A stretch of 49,472 nucleotides of DNA from Ardenticatenaceae bacterium (lineage in GTDB: Bacteria; Chloroflexota; Anaerolineae; Promineifilales; Promineifilaceae), in the NCBI GenBank assembly GCA_020634215.1, contig JACKCD010000046.1, positions 1 to 49,472 on the forward strand, read 5' to 3'. Of this stretch, positions 9,001-15,931 are shown one piece after another. Positions within the stretch are counted from its first letter, which is position 1. Every line of letters begins with the position of its first letter. The notes under the pieces are model-generated. The model did not search any database. It was not told where the DNA came from and was given only the letters and a program-made list of their open reading frames with translations. Both the position numbers and the translations under genes were made by a program.

Positions 9001-11436
9001 CACGTTTATTGCGGCTGCATCCTGAAGGGGATCTAGAATGGAGTGAGCCATGTTGACCGCAGCAGATGAAGTTTTGTATATTCTTTGACCTTCCCCAAAG
9101 ATGGTGTTGCTGACGTTAACTGTAGCCGATCCATAGACTTGGAGTGCATCATAAATTTCATTTTCGCTCAATGTCACATTGTTCATTGTTAGGACACTGT
9201 TGCTTTCCCCTTCATGGAGGATTGCCTTGCCATAGTAGGGGGAGAAAATTGATGTTAAATGATTGCCGGAAAAGAGGACGTTGTTTAAGGTGGGAGAGGA
9301 TAGGCCGTTAACCCCATAGTTAAAGAGGGCACCACCATAGCTTGTTGCCTGATTGCCGACAAAAATGACGTTGGCTAAGCTAGGGCTAGAGACCCCATTC
9401 GTTCCATAGTTGTATAAGGCACCACCATTACCGCCGGCCGCATTTGCTTCAAAAACCACGTCGGTCAAGGTCGGACTCGCTTCACCACTATTTCCATCGT
9501 TGAAGATAGCCCCCCCATTAAAGCTGCGAGCCTGGTTGTTGGTAAAGGTGACATCGGTCAGGGTGGGGTTGGATTTCCCCCCATTCTTGCCATCGTTGTA
9601 GATGGCACCCCCATTGTTGTCGGTTTGGTTGCCGGTAAAGGTAACGGTGTTTAATGTTGGGCTGGCTTCCCCATTACCGCCATTGTTGTAGATGGCACCA
9701 CCCCAGGAGCCGCTGGCATCTGTGGTTTGGTTGTTGGTGAAAACGACATCGGTTAGGCTAGGGCTGGCTACGCCACTGTTGCTGCCATAATTGTAGATGG
9801 CACCACCTGCCTTAAAGGCGCGGTTGTTGTCGAAGGTGACATGGGTCAAAATCGGGCTGGCTTCGCCATTGTTGGCATCATTGTAGATGGCACCACCGCT
9901 AAAGTTGAGGGCGCGGTTGTTGGTAAAGTTGACATCGGTCAAGACGGGGTTACTGCGCCCGCTATTGTAGCCATCGTTGTACATGGCACCATAGTTTGTG
10001 CCTTTGTTGCCTATAATGGTCAAATTATTTAAGGTGGGGCTACATTCATTGCCAACTGCCCCGCCACCATCACAGAAAAGGGCGGCTCCGCGATCATAGG
10101 GGTAAGCACTGGCAGCATACCCACCGGTTATGGTAAAGCCATCGAGTACGGTGTTGGTGGTGACAGGGGTGCCGATGCCATTCAAGTAGACGATACGATG
10201 GCTGTTAGTGCCTGAAATATGGTCGGGGTCGGTGACAACCCCGTTGGTTGTGGTGTCGTTGCCATCCATGTCGCCACTGAGGATGGTGGGGTTGGCTTGC
10301 CAGTCGCGCTGGTTGCGGGTGGTTTCTGTGCCAGCAAAGCCGCCGTAGACCTCAATGCCGGGATAGATGTTAAAGCTGTCGGTATTGAGGGTGCCGGGGG
10401 TGTAGATGCCAGCGGCTACCCAGACCTCTACCCCACAGCTTTGGGCTGCGGTTAGGCCGTCGTTGAGGTTGGTGTAGGCATTGGCCCAGTTGGTGCCGTC
10501 GTTGGTACCGGTGGCATTGCTTTTGACGTAAACGGCCGTTGTAAACGCACAAGTAATAGCGGCTTGCTGTTGACGGATTGCAAAGTTGGTAGGCAAGATT
10601 GTTTTGCTCTTATCTTCCTTAGGGGACAGGGGCAAATTGTTGGCTGCTTCTGCTGGATCAAAGGCAGATGACAACTCAGGGGCGGCTCCAACATCATCGG
10701 CAGAAGAAACGGCTTGTTCAGCTTCGGTTGTTGGCCGAGGGGGGTCTATGGAGGGAAAAGGGCTGCCGCTTGTGGGTTCAGCGAGAGGCGTAGCTGGCAC
10801 TGCCATCGGTGCTTGCAGTGGGGCATAAGGGCCAAAGGGTTCGGGGAAGCTGTTGACCGGTGGGGCAAGCTGGGGGCGTTGTGGTGCTGCGGCAGAGGGT
10901 TCGCCGGACTGAGCGGGGGTGATATAGCCTCGTTCGGCCAGTTTAGACTCGAAAACCTCCTCAAAGATGGCGGGGTCGCCCTTGGGCTGGGCATCAAGTT
11001 GCCAGGCACCGGAGACATTGCCCTGCTCGTCATAGGCGGTGGAAGACCAATTGTAGTTGCCCTCGTCGTCAAAGGAGCCATCCGTATTGGCGGTTTGAAC
11101 TGCGTCGGGGTTCGCTAGGGCTTCCTCAACCGCTTGGTCAAGGTAGCTAACGATTTTGGCCTCCAGTGGCTCATCTGCGGCGGCGTTGCCGTTGAAAGCG
11201 TCTTGAACGGCCGTTACGGCCGCACTCTGGAACAGTTCGGGCTGGGTGGCCGCCATGCGTTCCAGATAGGCATCGTCGCTTTCGTTGGCTTGCTGCTTGA
11301 AGGCCAGGATTTGTTGGCGGGGTGAAGCAGCTTGCACCGTCAGGGGGAGGGCAAGCGTTTGGGCAAGGATTGCGGCGACCAGTACCAGACGGATAATAGC
11401 ATTAAGAAGGTTTCGGTAATTTATCTCAGCTCTCAT
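1..11436 (-). CDS. Giant exported beta-helix/DUF11/Ig-like surface protein (3' end outside window)
   Basis: One minus-strand frame stays open from an ATG at 11436 to base 1, giving 3812 codons without a stop; I translated most of it by eye. Residues 1-36 form a signal peptide (positive start, hydrophobic core, cleavage near VQA-A). A Pro/Ala-rich stretch follows. Two right-handed beta-helix blocks of the choice-of-anchor/polymorphic outer membrane type lie at about residues 295-895 and 900-1395, with GGA(I/L)YN(D/N)-type turns and ends reading (G/D)AYEF. About 1396-1703 look like a beta-propeller with repeated LYAAGDF-like motifs. Two DUF11 domains fill 1700-1956. A long beta-rich region spans 2010-2810, a fibronectin-III-like domain lies near 3146-3232, then Ig/NEW3-like domains and further DUF11 modules run to the edge. 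It probably acts outside the cell as an adhesin or sheath protein. No anchor is visible because the C-terminus is missing. No function beyond surface or secreted protein can be assigned. Confidence 0.9.
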   Translation of the reverse strand, partial: MRAEINYRNLLNAIIRLVLVAAILAQTLALPLTVQAASPRQQILAFKQQANESDDAYLERMAATQPELFQSAAVTAVQDAFNGNAAADEPLEAKIVSYLDQAVEEALANPDAVQTANTDGSFDDEGNYNWSSTAYDEQGNVSGAWQLDAQPKGDPAIFEEVFESKLAERGYITPAQSGEPSAAAPQRPQLAPPVNSFPEPFGPYAPLQAPMAVPATPLAEPTSGSPFPSIDPPRPTTEAEQAVSSADDVGAAPELSSAFDPAEAANNLPLSPKEDKSKTILPTNFAIRQQQAAITCAFTTAVYVKSNATGTNDGTNWANAYTNLNDGLTAAQSCGVEVWVAAGIYTPGTLNTDSFNIYPGIEVYGGFAGTETTRNQRDWQANPTILSGDMDGNDTTTNGVVTDPDHISGTNSHRIVYLNGIGTPVTTNTVLDGFTITGGYAASAYPYDRGAALFCDGGGAVGNECSPTLNNLTIIGNKGTNYGAMYNDGYNSGRSNPVLTDVNFTNNRALNFSGGAIYNDANNGEASPILTHVTFDNNRAFKAGGAIYNYGSNSGVASPSLTDVVFTNNQTTDASGSWGGAIYNNGGNGEASPTLNTVTFTGNQTDNNGGAIYNDGKNGGKSNPTLTDVTFTNNQARSFNGGAIFNDGNSGEASPTLTDVVFEANAAGGNGGALYNYGTNGVSSPSLANVIFVGNQATSYGGALFNYGVNGLSSPTLNNVLFSGNHLTSIFSPYYGKAILHEGESNSVLTMNNVTLSENEIYDALQVYGSATVNVSNTIFGEGQRIYKTSSAAVNMAHSILDPLQDAAAINVGANVIQTAITFVDADGEDNIVGTADDNLRLVSGSPAIDMGDNAAVPPSLTGDLDGNPRFYNDTSVPDTGSGTAPIVDAGAYEFQRNSCGFAAIFVDDSATGANDGSSWADAYTDLNLSIQQSFFCGQEVWVAEGIYTAGSDYEDSFKPASVILYGGFVGNETTRDQRDWETHTTILSGDIGGDDITANGVITTTDHIVGINSRRIVDFGSDRQSNPNDTILDGFILTGADWFGSSDSAVTCYTTNSSQECNPTLRNLKFIGNKGGGLRVSAFGGGKSNPTLENMLFEANKRTYEGAGMSIHAANFGSEVSPLLYNVTFYKNITQPTYNTTPNGGGLSIYTGNGGKANPTLNHVTFIENVASGSGGGFRAVAYGTDSEINPTLMDVKFIGNEAGENGGGIYFDFYTDGGTSFKMQPTLNSVLFSGNSTAAGNGGAIYYKSPDAFNTDYLLTLNNVTVSGNQASASGGGLYMNGMVSITNSIFWNNTANTSGPNIYVWSGAHNWSYSIIPGQSGTGIIGADPQFEDADGEDNIPGTLDDNFRLLEASPAVDAGDNSAVPLNAYDLDGNPRIMNSTVDMGAYEFTPWVTIPGLDGAVYDLAVTSSDTLFAAGAFSDYVASFDGTNWTTLPGLDAPVRALWLAGDNTLYAAGDFTGRVAQWTGAAWQAVGANPPAGTIKTLTRAADGTFYVGGDFGVRSFNPAVGGDWQAVGADISNVRAVAVYGGELYAGGDFNSGDLLGYMARWNGTAWQTVSDANNPTGLDKPVNAFTEYAGRLAIGGAFTAAADGLIFWDGHQYTTLSGVDNVTQDAEITDLYVTGGLLAVVGDFDEAGGDTAFDLAIWTGTRFITGVGGLYETNNRLEAIALVGGDLYAGGGFEKIGGRDTPNVGKLDPETADLRVAINAPTTLQWPTETQLTMTVTNDGATTVESATIGMWLPFGFEYVSSNSGNCSQSSGLVSCTITNLAAAASQSFVVTANIVNGANTPATVPAFAAATTLDSTPANNVAQASIDLTIDPDLLTDLGISLTTEAVVVDYQDVVTYTVAISNTGTGAGRDVLATITMPNGGLYQGASGATCTLDGVNALCDLDQINPNAGTTFDIYVQMNGNGTVRAQATIADQSSNPVTFDANTDNNSATSPPVLVFAENRTHRVVGNVVVAANSFETVDSVVTALGGVELGILDELDNPVYTIQLTGGLDAISWPEGVENGDPPPAGQPALSGHGSVAALATGLIYFVGDFQISDASVSTLAPVGNVAAEITELAGFNLDGGLTYTGISLADGSAAVAANIIITPPGISTTAPVVGQLSPDRSFSGTIPTLTLKLSALEIEANNLTVEVGTIRANTITITLPSALGGGTGNAADLLITPSYVRIGAVGAKIPLPNIPLANGQTLNITDVEATVGFFGGVYAVQAKGRLNITLPENTLAADVEFAIDGAGNIDGIVTSQMTFNLAGASLVLTGGLLTNDGVATDAGVLTLGNANVTVRQITITSAGLSIGANGAKIPFPDVRVGRSAVIHNLEAQLTVANGGGSPHYIFNLTGKTRILLPDNTQTVTFTGQLSQGALSGTMADFSLKLNGSTLRLVNMPFANGKFSLPTAQLTLPSSLSSRSITVNSIVIDEKGLAIDEGLAEVDLANIPLAGNSATVQLLLSGILYIETGSSLSFEVGGKLRVSVSGKTVDLFSTFTINSQGQINAEVPDFDITVVGLSITTDGVVLRNGVLQATEASLATPKAWGEAKAAVYDLRIGNGDFSLGGGEFALPPIDLGSVKFKVSGGFKREGSQLIIKAAGVVAIKNLPEKTPGCYGGFGVALTVYVDVGGNLVADVEPAPNRAAVAAASAEGNGFSATISAECKIPISGTGFSISKISGTFALLNNADVVRLELAVEFESNFDVLGEPAVASEPTLGIEAATDGRYMQIDFAATAEIFSMFTAAEIEAGLRVGQKKPGDADAIFKAELYVDMVVIKGEAYFAAWTQNGSFHLVGGGKLRIGVEKGDVWEGCIKIPFVGRTCISIPPFDLFLKVGTDFGEFQRGSGTTWGLKTYIDVVAYEVGLYINTSGDFRFGSVSQYQTVTPPDLLRAKELQQTVKAQRRLLASLSPEEQNLYNAYHFAEDATLIDFTVQHGDITINFGRAVQDTGLELRLIRPDGLEMTLNNLPDGMVAYSFPMEVENDTSEVEMIHTMISLTDAMPGVWQMKLIGADTATYGYILNAMGNTGGPTVDDLALTQLDDTHAEVAWSVSSAVPTTTLSIYATAGPITATETITVSEGVTDTMVVERYSGAPILANATTTLDGSVQTADIDFSTWESGEYWVWIDANDDMNPPTREYFPGKVIVEHPWAETWTASTVITPSFRTLDVAWNSHPNQDVDDYEVWITPDGDNFESQEAQQIAVGNTLMTNIRSLEPNKSYTVKVVAVDLDTNRQSASETSQATAGGAPFTLVANPSALTVPGGTVGAVALTLTTTEEPFPARVVLSAASETDDLTATFLTEVVTPTLAGVSATANITVPTSLASGIYTVTLRASAAGEVRLIDIPVTVQAPSFTLQGSPESVTLTAGATTSVDIDATYLFGEDDDIFVTLENVPEGMEATFDEQLFAVGEQVTLTLGDTSLLTNGSYTLTVVGNDGDHEETLDITVIVSKPTFGFSDAYSTHAQALHGQTVTYTVGLEGDDWETAVNLGFDSLSLGGYLTPTLIIPSGTTSVVPPATFKVAVTVPVSTTTPAGNYEMVLQATSEGITKKLPLHLLVGPADPKPDLRVSYELSASEVTAGDLVTLTVRYENQGAIAVNTDLGGGFSHTRLITASEPLLIPQAVAGCDTLVGGTDTDGFDGTYQCDAFGTLQPGDFFSRTTVYRVHEGATDGATATISEMVAIPNDYDLDDNGWQAGLTVHNSSDVAVALSSSVASQNAGEAVTYSATVKTNGPADASNTQLTLTLDEAMSVQGMSPACSLVAGVVSCEVGFLESGCERPFASDPFTCNPANATTTTMTVTVTLDPAATGSVLASATAS
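9240..10040 (-). repeat. Internal repeats encoding beta-helix coils in the giant protein
   Basis: DNA repeats of about 90-105 bp recur here. The plus-strand string GTAGATGGCACC recurs near 9598, 9689, 9794 and 9884. Each unit encodes one or two coils with the pattern GGAIYN-x-G-x-NG-x-ASPTLT-x-V-x-F-x-NN. Imperfect identity suggests expansion by intragenic duplication. Such regions change copy number easily and are prone to assembly collapse. Confidence 0.75.
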
Positions 11437-11585
11437 TTTTATTTTCCTCAACTTTGGCTACCTAAAGGTTTAATGGTGCGTTACGGTTGGCTTAGGTTTG
11501 GTTTGTTGTTTTTCTATCGTCTACCTCCAAAGACCCTGTTCGGCAGAACAGGGGATCATTTCGGTTTTAGGCAAGCTCTCCTGAA

Positions 11586-11619
11586 AGGCCTCAGAGGTTT
11601 CAGAAAACCTCTGAGGCCT
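11586..11619. repeat. 15-bp-stem palindrome
   Basis: Left arm AGGCCTCAGAGGTTT (11586-11600) and right arm AAACCTCTGAGGCCT (11605-11619) pair perfectly across a 4-base loop. No T-tract follows. It looks like a dispersed palindromic element rather than a terminator. Confidence 0.75.
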
Positions 11620-11688
11620 GCTCCCCCCAAGTGAAACACACTCGGTCTAACGACCAAGGTAAGCATTGTAGCAAACAAGCGTACCGAA

Positions 11689-11721
11689 AACGTACCAAGG
11701 TTTGAAAAATCTTGGTACGTT
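11689..11721. repeat. 11-bp inverted repeat with 11-nt spacer
   Basis: AACGTACCAAG (11689-11699) pairs with CTTGGTACGTT (11711-11721). A partial third copy (GCGTACCGA) lies just upstream. The spacing of about two helical turns between half-site centres would fit a dimeric regulator operator. The divergent SARP-type protein is a candidate ligand, by inference only. Confidence 0.45.
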
Positions 11722-11736
11722 TCTTAAAATGTAGGT

Positions 11737-11787
11737 CGCGTTGTGTAGGATCGAGGTGTGCCACGATCCTACACAACGCGGGGTTTT
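11737..11787 (+). terminator. 17-bp-stem hairpin followed by GGGTTTTT
   Basis: CGCGTTGTGTAGGATCG (11737-11753) pairs perfectly with CGATCCTACACAACGCG (11764-11780) across a 10-nt loop and is followed by GGGTTTTT. Read rightward it has the form of an intrinsic terminator, yet it lies upstream of the regulator gene at 11965. It could attenuate that gene's leader or insulate the divergent promoters. Confidence 0.5.
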
Positions 11788-11964
11788 TCGTTAGACTGTT
11801 TGTAACTTTGGTGTAGTAGGGTCATTTGCTAACCATCACTTGTGCCATTGGCGCAAGTGTGGGAAGGTGTTGTGCAGCGTCTGCCTTGCAGCCAGCAGAA
11901 GAGGATCGATCAATTTTAAGACTATCAGTAGTCGAACAATAATTACAACATTGGGCAGTCAATC

Positions 11965-14900
11965 ATGGAAATAACGTTATTTGATGGCTTTGTGGCGCGT
12001 GTGGGGGCTGGGATGCCATTGACTTTTCCATCCAGCAAGGTGCGGGCCTTGGCGGCTTATTTGGCGGCACACGCCAATCGGCCGATTCAACGCGCCCATC
12101 TTGCTACCCTGTTTTGGGGTGACAAACCAGATGATGTGGCTTTGCGTAACCTGCGGAACTCGCTTTCTCGTCTCAAGAAGGCGTTGGCTCCGCTGCAAAC
12201 GGCCGTTAACGATGACCTGCTGACCATTACGCGAACGTCGGTGTGGTTGGCAGAAACGGCCGTTATTCCCATTGACGTAGCCCAATATGACAGGCTGTGG
12301 AACCAATGCGCGGCGGTGGCTCGCGCCGCATGGGACACCGACAAGAGTGTGTTGTCCGCGCTAACCGAGTTGGTCACACTCTATCGCGGCCCACTTCTGG
12401 CGGGGCTGACGGTTGACGACTGCGCCGAGTTTGACGACTGGCTTACCCAGCAGCAAGAGCACTACCACCAGCGCACGCTGACCGCGCTGGAAACGCTGAC
12501 GCAACGAGCCATTGCCCAGCAGCAATTTGAGCAGGCCGAGCGGTATGCCAAACGGCAGCTAGAGCTAGAAGTATGGCACGAAACAGCCCACCGCCAACTC
12601 ATTGAAATTTATGTGCTGACGCGGCGGCCACAGCAGGCGCAGCAGCAGTTTGCCCACTGTCAGCGTATGCTGCGCGAGGCATTTGGCACTGTACCAGCAC
12701 CGGAGACCGTTGCTGCGTTAGAGAAGCGGCCTCTCGTGGCGGCGGAGCGCACCAAGCGGCAGCGTCATAGGCTGGCGGCGGTTGGCAACGCTTTTGTTGG
12801 TCGTGAGGCAGAGGTGGCCCAAGTGCAGCGGCTGCTGGCCGATGGGACAACCCGCTTTATTACGCTGCACGGTGAAGGGGGGATTGGCAAGACGCGCCTG
12901 GCGCGGGCGGTGGGGGTTGCGGCCGGCGAGCTGTTTGCCGATGGGGTTGCTTTTGTGCCGCTGGTGGAGGCCAGCCAGGCGGCCGACATCCCGGAACTGC
13001 TGCTGAAAGCGTTGCAGGTGCGGTCGCTGGGGAAGCGCGACCCGCTGGTGCAGCTACATGATTATTTGGCGGAGCGGCAGTTGCTGTTAATCATTGATAA
13101 TTTGGAACATTTGCTGGTTGAGGAAGAAACGGCCGTTTTCCTCCTCAACCTGCTGCAAGCCGCGCCCCGCCTCAAATTGCTCGTTACCTCACGACAGCAG
13201 GTGTGGGTACAAGCCGAAACAGTGGTGCGGATTGATGGCCTGGCAATCCCTGACCCCTCAGCCAATGGGGCTTGGCTGAGGTCGGAGGCGGTGCAGCTTT
13301 TTGCTGCCCGGATGCGGCAGTTGGATGCTCACTTTGACCCAACCGAGAAGCGGGAGGCGATCATTGCTATTTGTCGGGCTGTTCAGGGGTTGCCGCTGGG
13401 GATTGAGCTGGCGGTGGCAGAGAGCCATATCCGCTCCTGTGAGGCGGTGGCGCAGTCGTTGCGGCATGATCTGGCACTGCAAACGCGCATGCGCGACGTG
13501 CCGCACCGTCAGGCGAGCTTGCAAGCGGTGTTTGATCATTCGTGGCGGCTGCTGGCATCTGATCTGCAGCGACTGCTGGCGCAGTGTGCCATGATGCGCG
13601 GTGATTTTTCGGCGGCGGCGTTTGTGGCGGTGACGGCCGGCCGTCATGATCAGCTACAGCGATTGGTTGATCACGCGCTGGTGCGGCAGGTGGGGAATGA
13701 TCGGTATGACCTACACGAGGTGGTGCGTCATTTTGCGCTGGAGCGGCTGGAAACGGCGGATCGCGCCACGGCATGGCAGCGTTACGCCGCTTATTTTCTC
13801 CATTTGGTGGCCGAGCAGGAGGAGGCGTTGATCACGGATATGGAGCCTGCTCTGGCGACGATTCGGCGCGAGTGGCACCATATTGAGACAGCTTGGGATG
13901 AGGCGGTGGAAAAAACGGCCGTTGATCTATTTGATGCCGCCGTTCCTGCTTTGTGCACCTACTGGATTATCACCGGACACGCCAGCAGCACCCTTGCTAG
14001 ACTAGAAGCGGCGCACGCCTGTCTTGCGGTCGCTGCCCCGCAGCCCCGTTTGGCGGCCGCCCGCGCCAAAATTGAGGGAGCCTTGATCTGGATATCGTTT
14101 ACCGCAGGTGAGATTGCCCAGTCAATTGCCCTGGCACAGCACGTCCTGCGTAAGGCAGAGCCGGGAACGAGCGAGCCGTTTCCAATAGTTGTTGCCTCCT
14201 GTACGCTCGGATCATTACAGATGTTGCGCGGACGACTGGCGCAAACCGAGCAGTTGCTGACGCAGGGGTATGCGTTGGCCATCCAGCATTCGCTGCCCAT
14301 CTGGCAAAGTGTGGCAACCTATCTGATGGTGATGTTGTTGAGCAATCAGGGGCGGCTCGCTGAATGTGCGGTGTGGGCGCAGCGTTCGGTGGATTGCGTG
14401 GCTCCCAATCGTTTCTTACAACTGTGTAACGGGGCATCTTGGCATTTTCGGACGTGGGAATTGTCAGCCTGTATGGTGCAGGCAGAGGAGACTCGCTGCG
14501 TCCTGCGGCAGCTCGGCCAAGATACCTGTATTGACGCTACCTTTACCCTGGTCGCTTCTGCTTACTATAAGTGTGGCACGTTTGAACGTGTTGTTGCCAT
14601 GTATGATGCTGCACGGCGTGATGTGTCGCTCGATGCCCAGCAATTTGTCCGTCACGCTGGCTATTATGTGCTGGCGCATGTGGAGCGGCGACGTGGCAAT
14701 CTTGAGGCTGCACTCCGCTATGGACAACTGGCGGTGAAGTATACGACTGATCTGGCACCGGGTTTCCACTACTTTTTTGCCTGCGATGCGCTGGCGTTGG
14801 TGCTGTGTGCCCTGGGGCGGCCGGCCGAAGCGCAAACCTTGCTGCATACGGCGTTGAATCATTTGCGTGGCAGCGAGTTGGCAGACCATTGGTATATTTT

Positions 14901-15216
14901 GATTGAGGGAAGCCTGGCGCATAGCTATGCGCTGGCTGGCGAGTGGCAACGGGCAACTGAGATGGCCGGGGAACTGGTTGATCGGCTGTTAGCGACGGAT
15001 GTTGCCACTACCCAAATGGAGCAAACATGGTTTTGCTATCAGATTTTGGCGCGGTACGGAGACGGGCGTGCGGCAGATTTGTTGGCTCATATGCAGGCTG
15101 TGATTCAGCAGCGTGCGGATCGGCTGGCTCCGGAGCATCGCTACGATTTTATCAACAACTTCCCTGAACATCGTGCGGTTATGGCGCAAGCTGGGGTCAG
15201 TGTTGTGTTTGCCTAA
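11965..15216 (+). CDS. SARP/BTAD-type transcriptional activator with NB-ARC ATPase and TPR region
   Basis: A 1083-residue signal-integrating regulator. Residues 1-95 are an OmpR/SARP-like winged helix with the usual opening (F-x-x-KVRALAAYLA ... LFWGD-x-x-x-x-x-A-x-x-NLRNSLSRLKKAL). About 100-245 are the helical BTAD domain. An NB-ARC/STAND ATPase follows: FVGRE near 276, Walker A GEGGIGKT at 303-310, Walker B LLLIIDNLEHLL and a GLPLGIELA motif. The C-terminal 450 residues are TPR-like helices. STAND regulators of this type hold an ATP/ADP switch closed until a ligand reaches the sensor repeats, then oligomerise on DNA. The gene is divergent from the giant surface-protein gene, its most obvious candidate target. 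ATG at 11965 is chosen because the SARP winged helix begins at once, although no strong ribosome-binding site precedes it. The ligand is unknown. Confidence 0.88.
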   Translation: MEITLFDGFVARVGAGMPLTFPSSKVRALAAYLAAHANRPIQRAHLATLFWGDKPDDVALRNLRNSLSRLKKALAPLQTAVNDDLLTITRTSVWLAETAVIPIDVAQYDRLWNQCAAVARAAWDTDKSVLSALTELVTLYRGPLLAGLTVDDCAEFDDWLTQQQEHYHQRTLTALETLTQRAIAQQQFEQAERYAKRQLELEVWHETAHRQLIEIYVLTRRPQQAQQQFAHCQRMLREAFGTVPAPETVAALEKRPLVAAERTKRQRHRLAAVGNAFVGREAEVAQVQRLLADGTTRFITLHGEGGIGKTRLARAVGVAAGELFADGVAFVPLVEASQAADIPELLLKALQVRSLGKRDPLVQLHDYLAERQLLLIIDNLEHLLVEEETAVFLLNLLQAAPRLKLLVTSRQQVWVQAETVVRIDGLAIPDPSANGAWLRSEAVQLFAARMRQLDAHFDPTEKREAIIAICRAVQGLPLGIELAVAESHIRSCEAVAQSLRHDLALQTRMRDVPHRQASLQAVFDHSWRLLASDLQRLLAQCAMMRGDFSAAAFVAVTAGRHDQLQRLVDHALVRQVGNDRYDLHEVVRHFALERLETADRATAWQRYAAYFLHLVAEQEEALITDMEPALATIRREWHHIETAWDEAVEKTAVDLFDAAVPALCTYWIITGHASSTLARLEAAHACLAVAAPQPRLAAARAKIEGALIWISFTAGEIAQSIALAQHVLRKAEPGTSEPFPIVVASCTLGSLQMLRGRLAQTEQLLTQGYALAIQHSLPIWQSVATYLMVMLLSNQGRLAECAVWAQRSVDCVAPNRFLQLCNGASWHFRTWELSACMVQAEETRCVLRQLGQDTCIDATFTLVASAYYKCGTFERVVAMYDAARRDVSLDAQQFVRHAGYYVLAHVERRRGNLEAALRYGQLAVKYTTDLAPGFHYFFACDALALVLCALGRPAEAQTLLHTALNHLRGSELADHWYILIEGSLAHSYALAGEWQRATEMAGELVDRLLATDVATTQMEQTWFCYQILARYGDGRAADLLAHMQAVIQQRADRLAPEHRYDFINNFPEHRAVMAQAGVSVVFA

Positions 15217-15448
15217 CAGGGCTATGGCTCAAGATACAGTTGCTTTTGCATGGGGGCAAGAATGCCTAAATGTAGTGTAGAGGTGTCCGAGGGCAAGGGT
15301 GAGGGAAACGGCCGTTTTCTAAGCCACGATTCAGATCTGCCCACCGGCTGTCAGGGCGCAAAATAGTCTAACACATTCGCTGTTTTCTCCCCGATCTCAT
15401 CCAGGTGCCTAGCCAAAAGATGATTAGTTAGTCTCACAATCTCCCAAT

Positions 15449-15931
15449 CTACTCCACTCCATACTCAAACCCGGCCCGTTCGGCCACAAAGGAGAGCAGC
15501 TTGGAAGTAGAGCGCTTTGGCTCATACGCCCCCGTTTCCCATTCGCTTACCGTTGGCTGGCGCACCCCAAGCTCCTGGGCAAATTCGGCCTGTGTCAGCC
15601 CCATGTAGTGACGCAGTGCCTTCACCAGTTCCGCGTCCCAAAGCAATTGCCCCTGCCGCCGCCTTACATGGTAAACCACGCCCGGCTTGCGAAATGTCAC
15701 CTGTTCAGCGGCAAAGTCCACCGCCGCCACGTGAAAACCTGCCTCCATCCAAGCCGCCGCCTGCACCGCCCCTTGACTGCGGTTGCTCCACCAGGCACGC
15801 TGTATCCGCGCTGTTTTGGGTAATTTTGCCCCCAGCAACATCTCAATGTCAGCCAGCGACAGCACCAGTTCGCTCTGGCTACTTTGCTGTAAATGGGAAA
15901 ATAACGGGTAATATTTACTACGTTCGTTCAT
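15449..15931 (-). CDS. XRE-family regulator with N-terminal DUF7662-like domain
   Basis: 160 residues. The first ~75 (KYYPLFSHL ... LSLADIEMLLG-x-x-LP-x-x-AR-x-x-x-AWW ... AAWMEAGF) match, from memory, the small domain annotated as DUF7662. Residues ~100-150 are a classic lambda-repressor-like helix-turn-helix (MGLTQAEFAQELGVRQPTVSEWETG). Its ATG overlaps the TGA of the upstream MocR gene (bases 15928-15931, ATGA), so the two are almost certainly translationally coupled and may act together. The target is unknown. Confidence 0.82.
   Translation of the reverse strand: MNERSKYYPLFSHLQQSSQSELVLSLADIEMLLGAKLPKTARIQRAWWSNRSQGAVQAAAWMEAGFHVAAVDFAAEQVTFRKPGVVYHVRRRQGQLLWDAELVKALRHYMGLTQAEFAQELGVRQPTVSEWETGAYEPKRSTSKLLSFVAERAGFEYGVE

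Larger units (their letters stand above)
11437..11964. promoter_or_regulatory. 528-bp divergent intergenic region with three hairpins
   Basis: This region separates the giant surface-protein gene (leftward) from the SARP-type regulator (rightward), so both promoters should lie here. No convincing sigma-70 box pair stood out. It holds three separate inverted repeats, listed individually, in under 200 bp. No ORF in it looks like a gene. Confidence 0.5.

Noticed and set aside
8..11325. Many plus-strand open frames of 60-200 codons across the first 11 kb
   Set aside because: All are shadows of the single giant minus-strand frame, which reads continuously as typical beta-helix, DUF11 and Ig-like protein.
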